Of a stretch of 64,000 nucleotides of DNA, positions 15,415 through 24,065 are shown piece by piece. Within the stretch, counting starts at the first letter, position 1. Every line of letters begins with the position of its first letter. The notes under the pieces were generated by a model, which had not been told where the DNA came from, searched no databases, and saw only the letters and a list, made by a program, of their open reading frames with translations. The DNA is from Fimbriiglobus sp043785105 (GTDB taxonomy: Bacteria; Planctomycetota; Planctomycetia; Gemmatales; Gemmataceae): NCBI GenBank assembly GCA_043785105.1, contig JAYVXO010000072.1, positions 1 through 64,000 of the forward strand. Direction: 5' to 3'. A program made the position numbers and the translations under genes.

Positions 15415-17511
15415 ATGTCCGATCTCAACGTCGTCGTGATTTTGCAGTGGTTGCTCGTGGCGGTCCTGGCCCTGCCGTTGGTCGGCGCGGTCGGCGCGGT
15501 CATTCTGGGGCGGCGCAGTGCCCACGGTGCCCGAGCGGTGGCGTATGGGTTTGCTTTTCTGCACCTGGGTCTGACCACGATTCTGGTTGGGTTGACCAGT
15601 TTCGGGCTGACCAGTCGGGGCGACAACCACGACTTCAACATTTCGATGACGGCCAGCAGCGCGTTCCGCCCGATGGCCGTGCCCGGCGACCCCGGCCACG
15701 CCGGCGTCGGCAGTTCGGAAAGTTCCGCGACCGGCTGGGCGCTACTCCGCTTGGCGCCGCCCCAGGAACATGCGCCGCCGTCGGACGTCCAGTTTTACAT
15801 CGGCTTGGACGGCCTGAACGTCTGGCTGATCGGCTTGACGAGTTTGATGACGTTCATCGCGGTCCTGATTTCGATGGGGTCGATCAAGGACAAACCCGGC
15901 GCGTACTTCGCGTGGCTGTTCGTCCTCGAAACCGCCGTCATCGGGGCGTTTGCGGCGTTCGACGTGATTCTGTTTTACGTGTTCTTTGAACTGACCCTGA
16001 TCCCGACGTTCTTCCTGATTGGCAACTGGGGTGTCGGCGGCGGGAAGCGCGACGCGGCCCGGAAGTTCTTCCTGTACACCCTGTTGGGAAGCCTGTTCAC
16101 GCTCGCCGGTCTCATCGGCATCGTGCTCACCAACCCCACCCCGCTCAACGAGCGGTCCAACCGGGTCATGCACAAAATTGAAGTCGATCCCGCGACGACG
16201 GTGGCGATGCCCAAGGCCGGGCCGATCACGTTTTCCATTCCCATATTGATGCAAAACGTCGCCGCGTGGGCCACCGTCAAAGAGGTTCAAGTCGGCATCG
16301 CGATCCGGAAAATCAATTTGGCGAACGACAAGCTGTTCGTGGCCACTCAGCAGGCGACGGCGGCCCCGCAGGACGCCAACTTGAAACTCGCGGTCGAACA
16401 AGCGGAAGCGGAACTCGCCGCGATGACCGCCGGGAGAGCGGCGGCGGAAGCGGATCGCGCCGGTTACTTGCGGGTGCAGATGTGGTTGTTCTTTGCCGTG
16501 ATGTGCGGCTTCATGGTCAAAGTTCCGATCGTGCCGTTTCACACGTGGTTGCCGTCGGCGTACAACGAAGCCCCGATTGCCGTGACGATGTTGCTATCCG
16601 CGCTGCTCGCCAAGCTCGGCACCTACGGTATCTTGCGAATCGTACTCCCGCTCTGCCCCGACGCGACTGTCCTCTACGGGTTGCCGGTGTTCGGCACACT
16701 CGGCGCGATCAGCATCGTCTACGCCGCGTTCTGTGCGTATGCCCAACGGGACATGAAACTCCTCACCGCTTACAGCAGCGTGAGCCACCTCGGGTTGCTG
16801 GTGATCGGTCTATTCACATTCAACCGGGAAGGCTTGTCCGGAGCGGCATTGCACATGGTCAACCACGGCTTGGCGACCGGCGCGATGTTCGCACTATTGG
16901 GGTTCTTGTACCAACGCTACCGCACGCTCGACATGAACCAGTACGGCGGGCTGATGGGGCGGTTCCCCGGCTATACATTCTTGATGTTCGTGATCTGCCT
17001 TGCCAGCGTCGGCTTGCCCGGCCTGAACAACTTCGTTAGCGAAATGTTGATCCTGGCGGGACTGTTCGAGTTGTCGAACGCCAAAACCTTCGGCTGGGTA
17101 ATCACGGTGGCCGCCGCGTCGGGGATTCTCCTGTCCGCGTGGTACACCTTCACGATGCTCCGCCGCGTGTTCTTCGGTCCGCTCCACGAACCCCAAACCG
17201 CAACACCCGTGGCCCCGATGACCGGCAACGAACGAGTGGCGTTCGTCATCCCGGCGGTTCTGTGCCTCGTACTCGGTCTGTATCCCCATGTAATTCTGGA
17301 GACGATCAAGGGGGACATCAACACCCTGGCCCAAACCGCAGACTACGCCCGCGACCGCGCCGGCGTTCCCCTTTCGGCCCCACCGCACCGTTCCGCATTA
17401 AATGCCGTGGTCGGCAACCCTCCCGCTCCCGCTGACGGTGGCGCACAAGGCAAAGCCGGTCCACCCAGGGGCGCCGCAAAAGGCCCACCGAACATGGCAC
17501 TACCAAAGTAA
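15415..17511 (+). CDS. nuoM: NADH-quinone oxidoreductase subunit M with internal insertion
   Basis: Antiporter-like proton-pumping subunit. The 698-residue product contains VFFELTLIPTFFLIGNWG (channel Glu about 192), KVPIVPFHTWLPSAYNEAP and LLTAYSSVSHLGLLVIG. NuoM is typically about 490-520 residues. The excess is in three places: a hydrophilic loop about 75-125, an Ala/Glu-rich, probably coiled-coil segment about 238-353 between two helices, and a Pro/Ala-rich tail after about 650. Last gene of the operon here; no nuoN follows. Confidence 0.93.
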   Translation: MSDLNVVVILQWLLVAVLALPLVGAVGAVILGRRSAHGARAVAYGFAFLHLGLTTILVGLTSFGLTSRGDNHDFNISMTASSAFRPMAVPGDPGHAGVGSSESSATGWALLRLAPPQEHAPPSDVQFYIGLDGLNVWLIGLTSLMTFIAVLISMGSIKDKPGAYFAWLFVLETAVIGAFAAFDVILFYVFFELTLIPTFFLIGNWGVGGGKRDAARKFFLYTLLGSLFTLAGLIGIVLTNPTPLNERSNRVMHKIEVDPATTVAMPKAGPITFSIPILMQNVAAWATVKEVQVGIAIRKINLANDKLFVATQQATAAPQDANLKLAVEQAEAELAAMTAGRAAAEADRAGYLRVQMWLFFAVMCGFMVKVPIVPFHTWLPSAYNEAPIAVTMLLSALLAKLGTYGILRIVLPLCPDATVLYGLPVFGTLGAISIVYAAFCAYAQRDMKLLTAYSSVSHLGLLVIGLFTFNREGLSGAALHMVNHGLATGAMFALLGFLYQRYRTLDMNQYGGLMGRFPGYTFLMFVICLASVGLPGLNNFVSEMLILAGLFELSNAKTFGWVITVAAASGILLSAWYTFTMLRRVFFGPLHEPQTATPVAPMTGNERVAFVIPAVLCLVLGLYPHVILETIKGDINTLAQTADYARDRAGVPLSAPPHRSALNAVVGNPPAPADGGAQGKAGPPRGAAKGPPNMALPK

Positions 17512-17756
17512 CCCCGACAGTCGCAATTCGGTACGATATCCGAAGGTTGCACCCCCCAGTGCCCATTATCAGGCACAAATCCGCTAGCCAGAAACCAGAA
17601 AATTCCCCGCTGGGGGTGGGGTAGGAAGCGTTTCTTCCAACGAAACGGTTCGTCATTTAACTGTCACATAGCCTTTCGATGTAGGCATTCCCGGCGAACC
17701 GGCGACGTTAGTCGCCTGGGTAAAAACCAACTACCCGCTTGAGGCTACCCAGCAGC

Positions 17757-18521
17757 TTACGCATCCGATCGTCCGGTTAGGTGGCCCATCAGTTCTTGGA
17801 GCAACTCCGGTCCCGTTGCGGTTGCTGCTGGCGTGGGTTGGGGCGATTCGCGGATCAGGACTAGCGGGACGGTTCGCTCGCGGAAGTGTTCGGTGGGTTC
17901 GACTTGCCAACGGGCGACGGCGTTGAAGACGGACATCGGGAGTTTGACGCGGCGGAGCGAGGTTTCCAGGGGGTTGGCGCAATTCTCGGCGGGGGAGGTC
18001 ACGAGGTATTCGCGGCAAGTCGTCGGGCGATCTTTGTGGATCGAACAGGATTCATCTTCCAGAAACGGACAAGGTAAATGCAAATCGAAGTAGCGTGCAT
18101 AGAGGCGGGTATAATCCTCGGAAGTCCAGTGTTCCGTGTCGCGGAGTTCGTCCAGTAACCCGGCGTCCCGCAAGGCTTGACTGACGGCGGTGAAACGGCT
18201 TTGCACAACCTGTTTTCGGTCTTCTGGAAGGCGCTCGAATACTCCCACGAGATGTCGGGCTTCGACTTCCGAAATCATCACCAAGTTCCGACAACACGCC
18301 CCGCACCCTTTCTTGCAACTGATGGTCTCGCCGATTTGCTTGATCGCACCCTCCGTGCCGCTGACGATTGCATCGGACAGCCCAAACACCAGTGGCAACA
18401 GTTCGTCCATCCGCGTCGGCCCCGCCGGAACGGTCACCTGGGTTTTCAATTCCCAGCCGTCGCCCTTGATGGCAATTGTGCCGGTGACCATGTGACGTGT
18501 TGGGGTGGAATCGGCGGCCAT
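17757..18521 (-). CDS. YkgJ-type cysteine-cluster protein
   Basis: The 254-residue product carries a metal/Fe-S-type cysteine cluster: SCKKGCGACCRNL (about residues 69-81), then LPCPFLEDESCSIHKDRPTTC (about 150-170) and a later cysteine. This spacing is the CxxxCxxCC...C...C pattern of the YkgJ/UPF0153 family, whose biochemical role is unclear. It is convergent with nuoM and separated from the divergent S46 peptidase gene by a repeat. The 245 bases between nuoM and this gene show nothing further. Confidence 0.8.
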   Translation of the reverse strand: MAADSTPTRHMVTGTIAIKGDGWELKTQVTVPAGPTRMDELLPLVFGLSDAIVSGTEGAIKQIGETISCKKGCGACCRNLVMISEVEARHLVGVFERLPEDRKQVVQSRFTAVSQALRDAGLLDELRDTEHWTSEDYTRLYARYFDLHLPCPFLEDESCSIHKDRPTTCREYLVTSPAENCANPLETSLRRVKLPMSVFNAVARWQVEPTEHFRERTVPLVLIRESPQPTPAATATGPELLQELMGHLTGRSDA

Positions 18522-18560
18522 GAAAACTCCCGGACTTGGCGAACGTCGAATGAAAATCGT

Positions 18561-18641
18561 GTCACGCAGAGACGCAGAGACGCAGAGAGAGCAAAAACAA
18601 GTTCTAAATGGATTTCTCTGTGCCTCTGTGTCTCTGTGGTA
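18561..18641. repeat. inverted-repeat element, diverged CACAGAGG family (copy A3)
   Basis: Left arm GTCACGCAGAGACGCAGAGA and right arm CTCTGTGCCTCTGTGTCTCT GTGG enclose a 30-base centre with GGATTTCTC. It is a diverged relative of copies A1-A2, lying between divergent genes. Confidence 0.75.
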
Positions 18642-18776
18642 AAACGTTTCTTGTCTGTTCCTACAGAATTTATCAACACCCAGGCTTCGTGGTTATTCGT
18701 CGCACCGATCTTGACGACCTGACCGCTTGCCGTTTGATACCCCAATCGTGCTAACACTATACCAGAGGGTTTCGCT

Positions 18777-20870
18777 ATGTGTCGAACGCTTCGGATGCTA
18801 GCGGTTTGCATCTCAATTGCTTGGGGATGGGGAGGTATCGGAATGATTGGCCGATCGGATGAAGGCATGTGGCTGCCGAATGATCCACCCAAGGAATTGC
18901 TGAAGACCAAGTACAACTTCGACCTCACCGACGAGTTCTTGCAAAACGCGATGCTCGGGTCGGTGCGGTTTCCAGGGGCGTCGGGCGGGTTCGTCTCGGC
19001 GGACGGGTTGGTGGTCACGAACCACCACGTCGGCTCGGACGCGATTCAAAAGCTGAGTACGAAAGACCGCGACCTGATCCGCAACGGGTTCTACGCAAAA
19101 ACCCGTCCGGCGGAACTGAAGTGCCAGGACATGGAACTTAACGTGTTGCAATCCATTGAGGATGTCACGGACAAAGTGGCGGCTGCCGTGAAACCGGACA
19201 TGAAGTTGAGCGAAGCGGCATCAGCGCGGCGCGGGGTGATGAGCGAGATTGAGAAAGAATCGCTCGCCAAAACCGGGCTGCGGTCGGACGTGACCACGCT
19301 GTATCAGGGCGGCCTGTATCATCTGTACCGCTACAAAAAGTACACGGACGTCCGCCTCGTGTTCGCGCCGGAACAGGGCATCGCGTCGTTCGGTGGGGAC
19401 GTGGATAACTTCGAGTATCCACGCCACAGTCTTGATGTCGCTTTCTTCCGGGCTTACGAGAACGACAAACCGGCGAAGATTACGCACTTCTTCAAGTGGT
19501 CTACCGTCGGGCCGAAGGAGAACGATCTCGTTCTCGTCACCGGGCACCCCGGCACGACGAACCGACTGGAGACGCTCGCCAAGATCAAGCATCGCCGGGA
19601 TGTGACGTTGCCTTACGACCTCGCCCGGTTGCGTGCGAATGAAGCGGCGATGATTCAGTACAGCGAAGAATCCCCCGAACAACGTCGCCAAGCCGCCAAC
19701 GTGTTGCACAGCATTGCCAATCGCCGTAAGGCGTTCGCCGGGCAACTCGTCGGCTTGCTCGACCCGAAGATTATCGCCCAGAAAGACCGCAGCGAAGCGG
19801 AGTTGCAAGGCTTCGCCCCTGTGCCGGTAACTCCGTTGGCGTTGCCCGAGAATGCGCCGTGGAAGGTCGTCGAAGTCGCGCAGCAAAAGTTGCGAACGTT
19901 CGAGAAGGAGTATTCTCTGCTTGAACGCGGCGATGCCTTCTTCGCCGATCTGTATCCCATCGCCCGACACTGCGTTCGCATGGCCGATGAGTTGCCGAAG
20001 AGGAACTCCGAACGGCTGCGCGAGTACCGCGAATCCGCACTCGATTCGTTGAAGCTGACGCTGTACAGCCCGGCACCGATTTACGCGAACCTGGAAGTAC
20101 GCCGACTGCAAACATCCCTCACGTTCTTGGCCGAGCAACTGGGCGGGGAACACCCGCTTGTTATCAAAGTGCTGGCAGGTAAGAACCCCGCCGATCGCGC
20201 CGCAGAGGTCATCGCTGGGACAAAATTGTTCGACGTGGCGGAGCGGAAGAAGCTCGTTGAAGGTGGTAAAACCGCCGTGAACGCCTCGACCGACCCGCTG
20301 ATTCAACTGGTGAAACGGATCGACGCTGAAGCCCGCAGTTTTCGCAAGCGGTACGAAGAAGAAGTGGATGAACCGGAGCGCCAAGCCTACACGGAGATTG
20401 CGAAACAACGCTTCAAAGCCTATGGCAAATCGGTGGCACCGGACGCGACCTTTACGTTACGCCTCGCGTTCGGCGCCGTGAAGGGGTACGACATGGACGG
20501 CAAAACCCTGCCGATTTATACCACCTTCGGCAGTGCCTTCGACAAGAGCGACACGCTAGGCAACACCGACCCGTTCGAGCTACCCAAGCGATGGCGGGAC
20601 GGCAAAGCCAAGCTCGACCTCACCACGCCGTTCAACTTCGTTAGCACCGCCGACACCATCGGCGGCAACAGCGGTTCGCCCGTCCTGAACCGCAACGGCG
20701 AACTGATCGGCCTCAACTTCGACCGCAACCGACACGGCCTGGTCCGCAACTTCGTCTACACCGAAGTCCAAGCCCGCCACGTCGCCGTCCACAGCCAAGG
20801 CGTGCTGGAAGCACTCCGCAAATTGTACGACGCGCAGGAATTGGTGAAAGAATTGGTGGGGGAGAAGTGA
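18777..20870 (+). CDS. S46 family dipeptidyl peptidase (DPP11-like)
   Basis: The 697-residue product is a secreted or periplasmic serine exopeptidase removing dipeptides from peptide N-termini. An N-terminal signal segment (about 1-25) precedes MWLPNDPPKELL. The catalytic triad appears as VVTNHHVGS (His), GGDVDNFEYPRHS (Asp) and IGGNSGSPVLNRNGE (Ser). Eighteen residues after the serine lies Arg in GLNFDRNRHG; in known S46 enzymes Arg there marks Asp/Glu-specific DPP11 and Gly marks DPP7. ATG 18777 has AGAGGG upstream; a weak promoter (TTGATA 18734, TATACC 18758) is close by. Confidence 0.92.
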   Translation: MCRTLRMLAVCISIAWGWGGIGMIGRSDEGMWLPNDPPKELLKTKYNFDLTDEFLQNAMLGSVRFPGASGGFVSADGLVVTNHHVGSDAIQKLSTKDRDLIRNGFYAKTRPAELKCQDMELNVLQSIEDVTDKVAAAVKPDMKLSEAASARRGVMSEIEKESLAKTGLRSDVTTLYQGGLYHLYRYKKYTDVRLVFAPEQGIASFGGDVDNFEYPRHSLDVAFFRAYENDKPAKITHFFKWSTVGPKENDLVLVTGHPGTTNRLETLAKIKHRRDVTLPYDLARLRANEAAMIQYSEESPEQRRQAANVLHSIANRRKAFAGQLVGLLDPKIIAQKDRSEAELQGFAPVPVTPLALPENAPWKVVEVAQQKLRTFEKEYSLLERGDAFFADLYPIARHCVRMADELPKRNSERLREYRESALDSLKLTLYSPAPIYANLEVRRLQTSLTFLAEQLGGEHPLVIKVLAGKNPADRAAEVIAGTKLFDVAERKKLVEGGKTAVNASTDPLIQLVKRIDAEARSFRKRYEEEVDEPERQAYTEIAKQRFKAYGKSVAPDATFTLRLAFGAVKGYDMDGKTLPIYTTFGSAFDKSDTLGNTDPFELPKRWRDGKAKLDLTTPFNFVSTADTIGGNSGSPVLNRNGELIGLNFDRNRHGLVRNFVYTEVQARHVAVHSQGVLEALRKLYDAQELVKELVGEK

Positions 20871-21185
20871 GTGGCAGCAACCTACTACCGTGCCATGTCA
20901 ATTGATGACGACACGGCAACAGGATGTATTTACGACTAGCGAACCGGTGTCAAACGCAATTGGCTTCAAGAGGGTTTTGTAAATGGGTTAAATTTCCTTG
21001 TGCAGTGAATTTGATTCTGGTATCAGTTATGACGTAGTTCGCTGCTAGAGGACGTTAATTGGTTCCGATACAACTACACAATGAAATAGTGCTGATGACT
21101 GTCAGTCACAGACCGAGTCCAAATTGGTTTTGGTCACCCCTGTGTTTCTCGATTTCGCAACCCCTTATTCTTGAAAGCTCTCCTC
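20871..21185. other. intergenic stretch without recognisable feature
   Basis: AT-rich relative to the flanking peptidase gene. No hairpin, repeat family member or credible reading frame was seen. Confidence 0.5.
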
Positions 21186-22022
21186 ATGAATCCTGAAGCC
21201 GAACTGCTACTCGAAGCGATAGCAAGCAACGCCAGTGAAGTGGCGGACTTCTTAGGTATCGATCCGAGTAAGCACGGGATGTTGCAAGGTACTCCGCAGA
21301 TGGCGTTAGCAGAAGCACAAGGGGCAGGAATACTCAAACCGGGCGCTGCCGGCTTCACCAGTGGTAGTTTGCAAAACACGACAGAGCTTGCTAGTCGGAT
21401 GCAATCGACTGTTTTTACACGAGCACAAATCACAGGAAAGTTTAACCATTTTGATCAAATGAAGAGCGCGGCAACTGCTATTTCAAACCGACTGGCGACG
21501 ATCGAAACACAATTCGGCCAACTCAACAGGTTGTCACCTGAGGCGGCCCGTGTCGCTCGTCAAGGGTATCAGCCGTTGATAAACACCGCGGGTCAAAGAA
21601 TACAACTCACACAGATGGTGGAAGACACGATCATTGAGATTTCAAATTCGGGGAGTGCCGACCGGCTCAAGGGGATGGTCTTTTCCGAAACCGGCCGTGA
21701 GGCCGAACACTTAGCGGCTAACCAGCTCCAACAACGAGGCGTGAGCCTGTTGCCGAACGCGGTGTCCCAAGGTCAGTCGTTAATGCAACAAATCAGCAAG
21801 CTACCAATTAACGCAGCTCAAGCATCTCAGCAACTTAAAGAACTGGCTACGAAAGGTGCAGCGGGAATGGCGTCCGCCGTTCAAGCTCTTCGTATGGCCG
21901 GACCCGTCGCAACGTCGGCGGCGAGGACCGCAGCAATAACGGTAGTCGAATACTTTATTGCCCTCGGGTGTAATTTAACCACGATACCTCTAATAATCCG
22001 TCCTGAACCGAAGGGGGCGTAA
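21186..22022 (+). CDS. hypothetical protein
   Basis: The 278-residue product from ATG 21186 (an in-frame TTG at 21171 is also possible) is rich in Ala, Gln and Ser and predicted largely helical. It has a hydrophobic segment near the C-terminus (VVEYFIALGCNLTTIPLIII-like, about 255-272) and repeated QLxxLATKGAAGMAS-style stretches. No family recognised. Codon third positions are less GC-rich than in neighbours, suggesting later acquisition. No clear ribosome site. It is not obviously in an operon. Confidence 0.6.
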   Translation: MNPEAELLLEAIASNASEVADFLGIDPSKHGMLQGTPQMALAEAQGAGILKPGAAGFTSGSLQNTTELASRMQSTVFTRAQITGKFNHFDQMKSAATAISNRLATIETQFGQLNRLSPEAARVARQGYQPLINTAGQRIQLTQMVEDTIIEISNSGSADRLKGMVFSETGREAEHLAANQLQQRGVSLLPNAVSQGQSLMQQISKLPINAAQASQQLKELATKGAAGMASAVQALRMAGPVATSAARTAAITVVEYFIALGCNLTTIPLIIRPEPKGA

Positions 22023-22118
22023 GTAGCGGGCAACAATTAGTCGATCAATGCTCTACTAAAATGCAGCTAAATCTAACCCGACGAGAACCGCCGTCGAATT
22101 CTTAGGGATGGCGTTGGC

Positions 22119-22748
22119 TCACAGACACTTCCGGATTACGCCCACAAGCACGCCGAGGATTTGCACGTTTTGCTTGGCGGCATCGACGAGGATGGGTTCC
22201 ATTGTGCTGTTGCAGGGTTCGAGGCGAACTTGGTCGCGCTTGCGGTAGAACTTTTTCAGGGTCATCGACTTGTCCACCATTGCCACGACTTTCTCGCCGT
22301 TGTCGGCTTGCTCTTGCTTGCGGATCACCACGTAATCGCCGTCAGCGATTTGGCTTTCAATCATGGACTCGCCACGGACTTTGAGCATGTACAGGTTGTC
22401 GCCGCCGAACATGTCTTTCAAATCGACCCGCTCGTTCTGTTCCGTGGCTTCGAGTGCTTTGCCCGCCGCAACCAGACCGAGCATCGGCAAGCTAAACCCG
22501 CCTGCGGAGACACCGGGGATGGTGATCGCCCGCGCTTTGCCGCCTTGCGTTTCGTTCTTCTCGTCCCGGTGGATGTAGCCCTTCTTTTGCAGCGCGCGGA
22601 GGTGGCACATCACGCCGTTCGGGGACTTGATGTCGAACGCCTTGCCGATGTCGCGGATGGCGGGCGGGTAGCCGTGTTCTTCGATGTAGCCCCGAATGAA
22701 GGCGAAGATTTCTTGCTGTTTCGAGGTCATCTGGGCTTGTTCGATCAT
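22119..22748 (-). CDS. lexA: LexA repressor
   Basis: SOS-response repressor with autoproteolysis. The 209-residue product has an N-terminal winged helix-turn-helix (TSKQQEIFAFIRGYIEEHG, GYPPAIRDIGKAF), an Ala95-Gly96 cleavage site in GLVAAGKA, and the S24 catalytic pair Ser128 (VRGESMIES) and Lys165 (MTLKKFYR). ATG at 22748 on the minus strand, with GGGAG upstream. A promoter and palindrome directly upstream indicate autoregulation. The recognition helix region (SPNGVMCHLRAL) differs from the enterobacterial LexA type. Confidence 0.95.
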   Translation of the reverse strand: MIEQAQMTSKQQEIFAFIRGYIEEHGYPPAIRDIGKAFDIKSPNGVMCHLRALQKKGYIHRDEKNETQGGKARAITIPGVSAGGFSLPMLGLVAAGKALEATEQNERVDLKDMFGGDNLYMLKVRGESMIESQIADGDYVVIRKQEQADNGEKVVAMVDKSMTLKKFYRKRDQVRLEPCNSTMEPILVDAAKQNVQILGVLVGVIRKCL

Positions 22749-22794
22749 GATGTGTGGCTCCCGTGTCGGTAACGCGAATGACTACGTTTGTTCA

Positions 22795-22810
22795 GTTCTG
22801 TATAGAACTA
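22795..22810. promoter_or_regulatory. candidate LexA operator
   Basis: Perfect inverted repeat AGTTCT-GTAT-AGAACT, 47 bases upstream of lexA. It overlaps the lexA -10 element (22808-22813). It is unlike the E. coli box (CTGT-N8-ACAG) and has the opposite polarity to the Gram-positive GAAC-N4-GTTC box. Confidence 0.6.
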
Positions 22811-22837
22811 TATTCGACAAGTGTACAGTTTGTAAAC
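22808..22837 (-). promoter_or_regulatory. lexA promoter
   Basis: Reading the minus strand: TTTACA (22837-22832), 18-base spacer, TATAGT (22813-22808). This is a good sigma-70-type match and lies about 60 bases before the lexA start. The palindrome at 22795-22810 would block it when bound. Confidence 0.55.
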
Positions 22838-22922
22838 CGTAAAGTTGGCCTATTTTCGTGGTTTCGTGTATCTTTTCCGGTAGCCCTGCCACCAGTTGCC
22901 CGTCAGTTGCGAGGATCATGTC

Positions 22923-23951
22923 GTGGAATTGCCGCGTCCCGCGTGGTTTTCGGACCTGTTTGCCCAACTGCTTTCCGGCCAGAATTTGGATTCCGGTCGC
23001 GTCACGGAAGTGTTCCGCGACTTGTTAGCCGGTCGGGTGGACGATGTACTGACGGCAGCCTTTTTGACGGCTCTTCGCATCAAAGGGGAAACTGCCGAGG
23101 AGATTGCCGCCGCCGCGACTGCGTTGCGGGAACAGATGGTGCAGTTGGTGCCGGTGAACGGGCCGGTGGTTGATACGTGCGGCACCGGCGGGGACGGCGC
23201 CGGCACGTTCAACATCAGCACGGCAGCAGCATTGGTCACGGCGGGTGCTGGCGTGCCGGTGGTGAAGCATGGCAACCGGGCGGTGTCGAGCAAATCGGGC
23301 AGTGCGGACGTACTGCGGGAACTCGGGGTGAACATCGAAGCGGGACCGGCGTGGGCGCAGAAGTGTCTGGACCGGATCGGCTTCGCGTTTTGTTATGCGC
23401 CACACTTTCATGCGGGGATGAGTCACGTCGCCAAACTTCGGCGTAAGCTGGGTGTGCGGACGATTTTTAACCTGGTCGGGCCGATCGCCAACCCGGCGGG
23501 GGCCGATTACCAACTCCTCGGTGTGGGCAAGCCGGAACTCCTCGACCCGCTCGCCGGTGCCATCGCCCGCCTCGGCATCCATCGCGCCATCTTGGTCTGT
23601 AGCTTCGACGGACTCGACGAAGTCAGCCTGAACGCCCCCACGATGGTCCGACTGGTCGAAGGCCAAGAGTTCCGCGTTCTGGAATGGCAACCGGATGACT
23701 TCGGTTTGGGCCGCGTAACCCTCGACGAGATTCGGGCGGACAGTCCGGCCGCTAGCGCCGCGATCATCCGCAACTTGCTCGAAGGCCACGACAGCCCCGC
23801 GAAACGGATCACCCTCGCCAACGCCGCCGCCGCCCTCTACGCCACCGGCACCGTGACGACATTGCGCGACGGCGTCGAACTCGCCGACGACGCTATCCGC
23901 AGCGGCAAAGCCCTGCGGGTACTCGAAAAACTGGTGGCGATGAAGGTGTGA
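22923..23951 (+). CDS. trpD: anthranilate phosphoribosyltransferase
   Basis: Second step of tryptophan synthesis: transfers phosphoribose from PRPP to anthranilate, in the cytoplasm. The 342-residue product shows VDTCGTGGDGAGTFNIST (PRPP site), VVKHGNRAVSSKSGSADVL and NLVGPIANPAGADYQLLGV, in order. GTG 22923 is preferred because GAGG (22911-22914) precedes it and it gives the usual TrpD length; an upstream TTG (22896) adds nine residues. It is alone, not in a trp operon, and divergent from lexA. Confidence 0.95.
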   Translation: MELPRPAWFSDLFAQLLSGQNLDSGRVTEVFRDLLAGRVDDVLTAAFLTALRIKGETAEEIAAAATALREQMVQLVPVNGPVVDTCGTGGDGAGTFNISTAAALVTAGAGVPVVKHGNRAVSSKSGSADVLRELGVNIEAGPAWAQKCLDRIGFAFCYAPHFHAGMSHVAKLRRKLGVRTIFNLVGPIANPAGADYQLLGVGKPELLDPLAGAIARLGIHRAILVCSFDGLDEVSLNAPTMVRLVEGQEFRVLEWQPDDFGLGRVTLDEIRADSPAASAAIIRNLLEGHDSPAKRITLANAAAALYATGTVTTLRDGVELADDAIRSGKALRVLEKLVAMKV

Positions 23952-23960
23952 GGGAAAATT

Positions 23961-24050
23961 ATTCACCACAGAGGGCACGGAGAGCCACAGAGAAATCCAA
24001 AATAGTGCTTAAGGATTGCTCTGTGGTCCTCCGTGCCCTCTGTGGTGAAT
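23961..24050. repeat. inverted-repeat element, CACAGAGG family (copy A4)
   Basis: Left arm ATTCACCACAGAGGGCACGG, centre with GAGAAATCCA, right arm CCGTGCCCTCTGTGGTGAAT. It lies at the convergent ends of trpD and the membrane protein gene, filling most of the spacer. Confidence 0.9.
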
Positions 24051-24065
24051 CGTATTTATTAACAC

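Noticed and set aside
15742..16542. 266-residue minus-strand frame over the NuoM insertion
   Set aside because: Considered as a sign that the NuoM insert is a separate gene, but the plus-strand frame is continuous through flanking helices and the antisense product is Arg/His-rich without any domain.
19221..20408. 395-residue open frame on the minus strand
   Set aside because: Antisense to the S46 peptidase, whose catalytic motifs are intact; no domain in the antisense translation.
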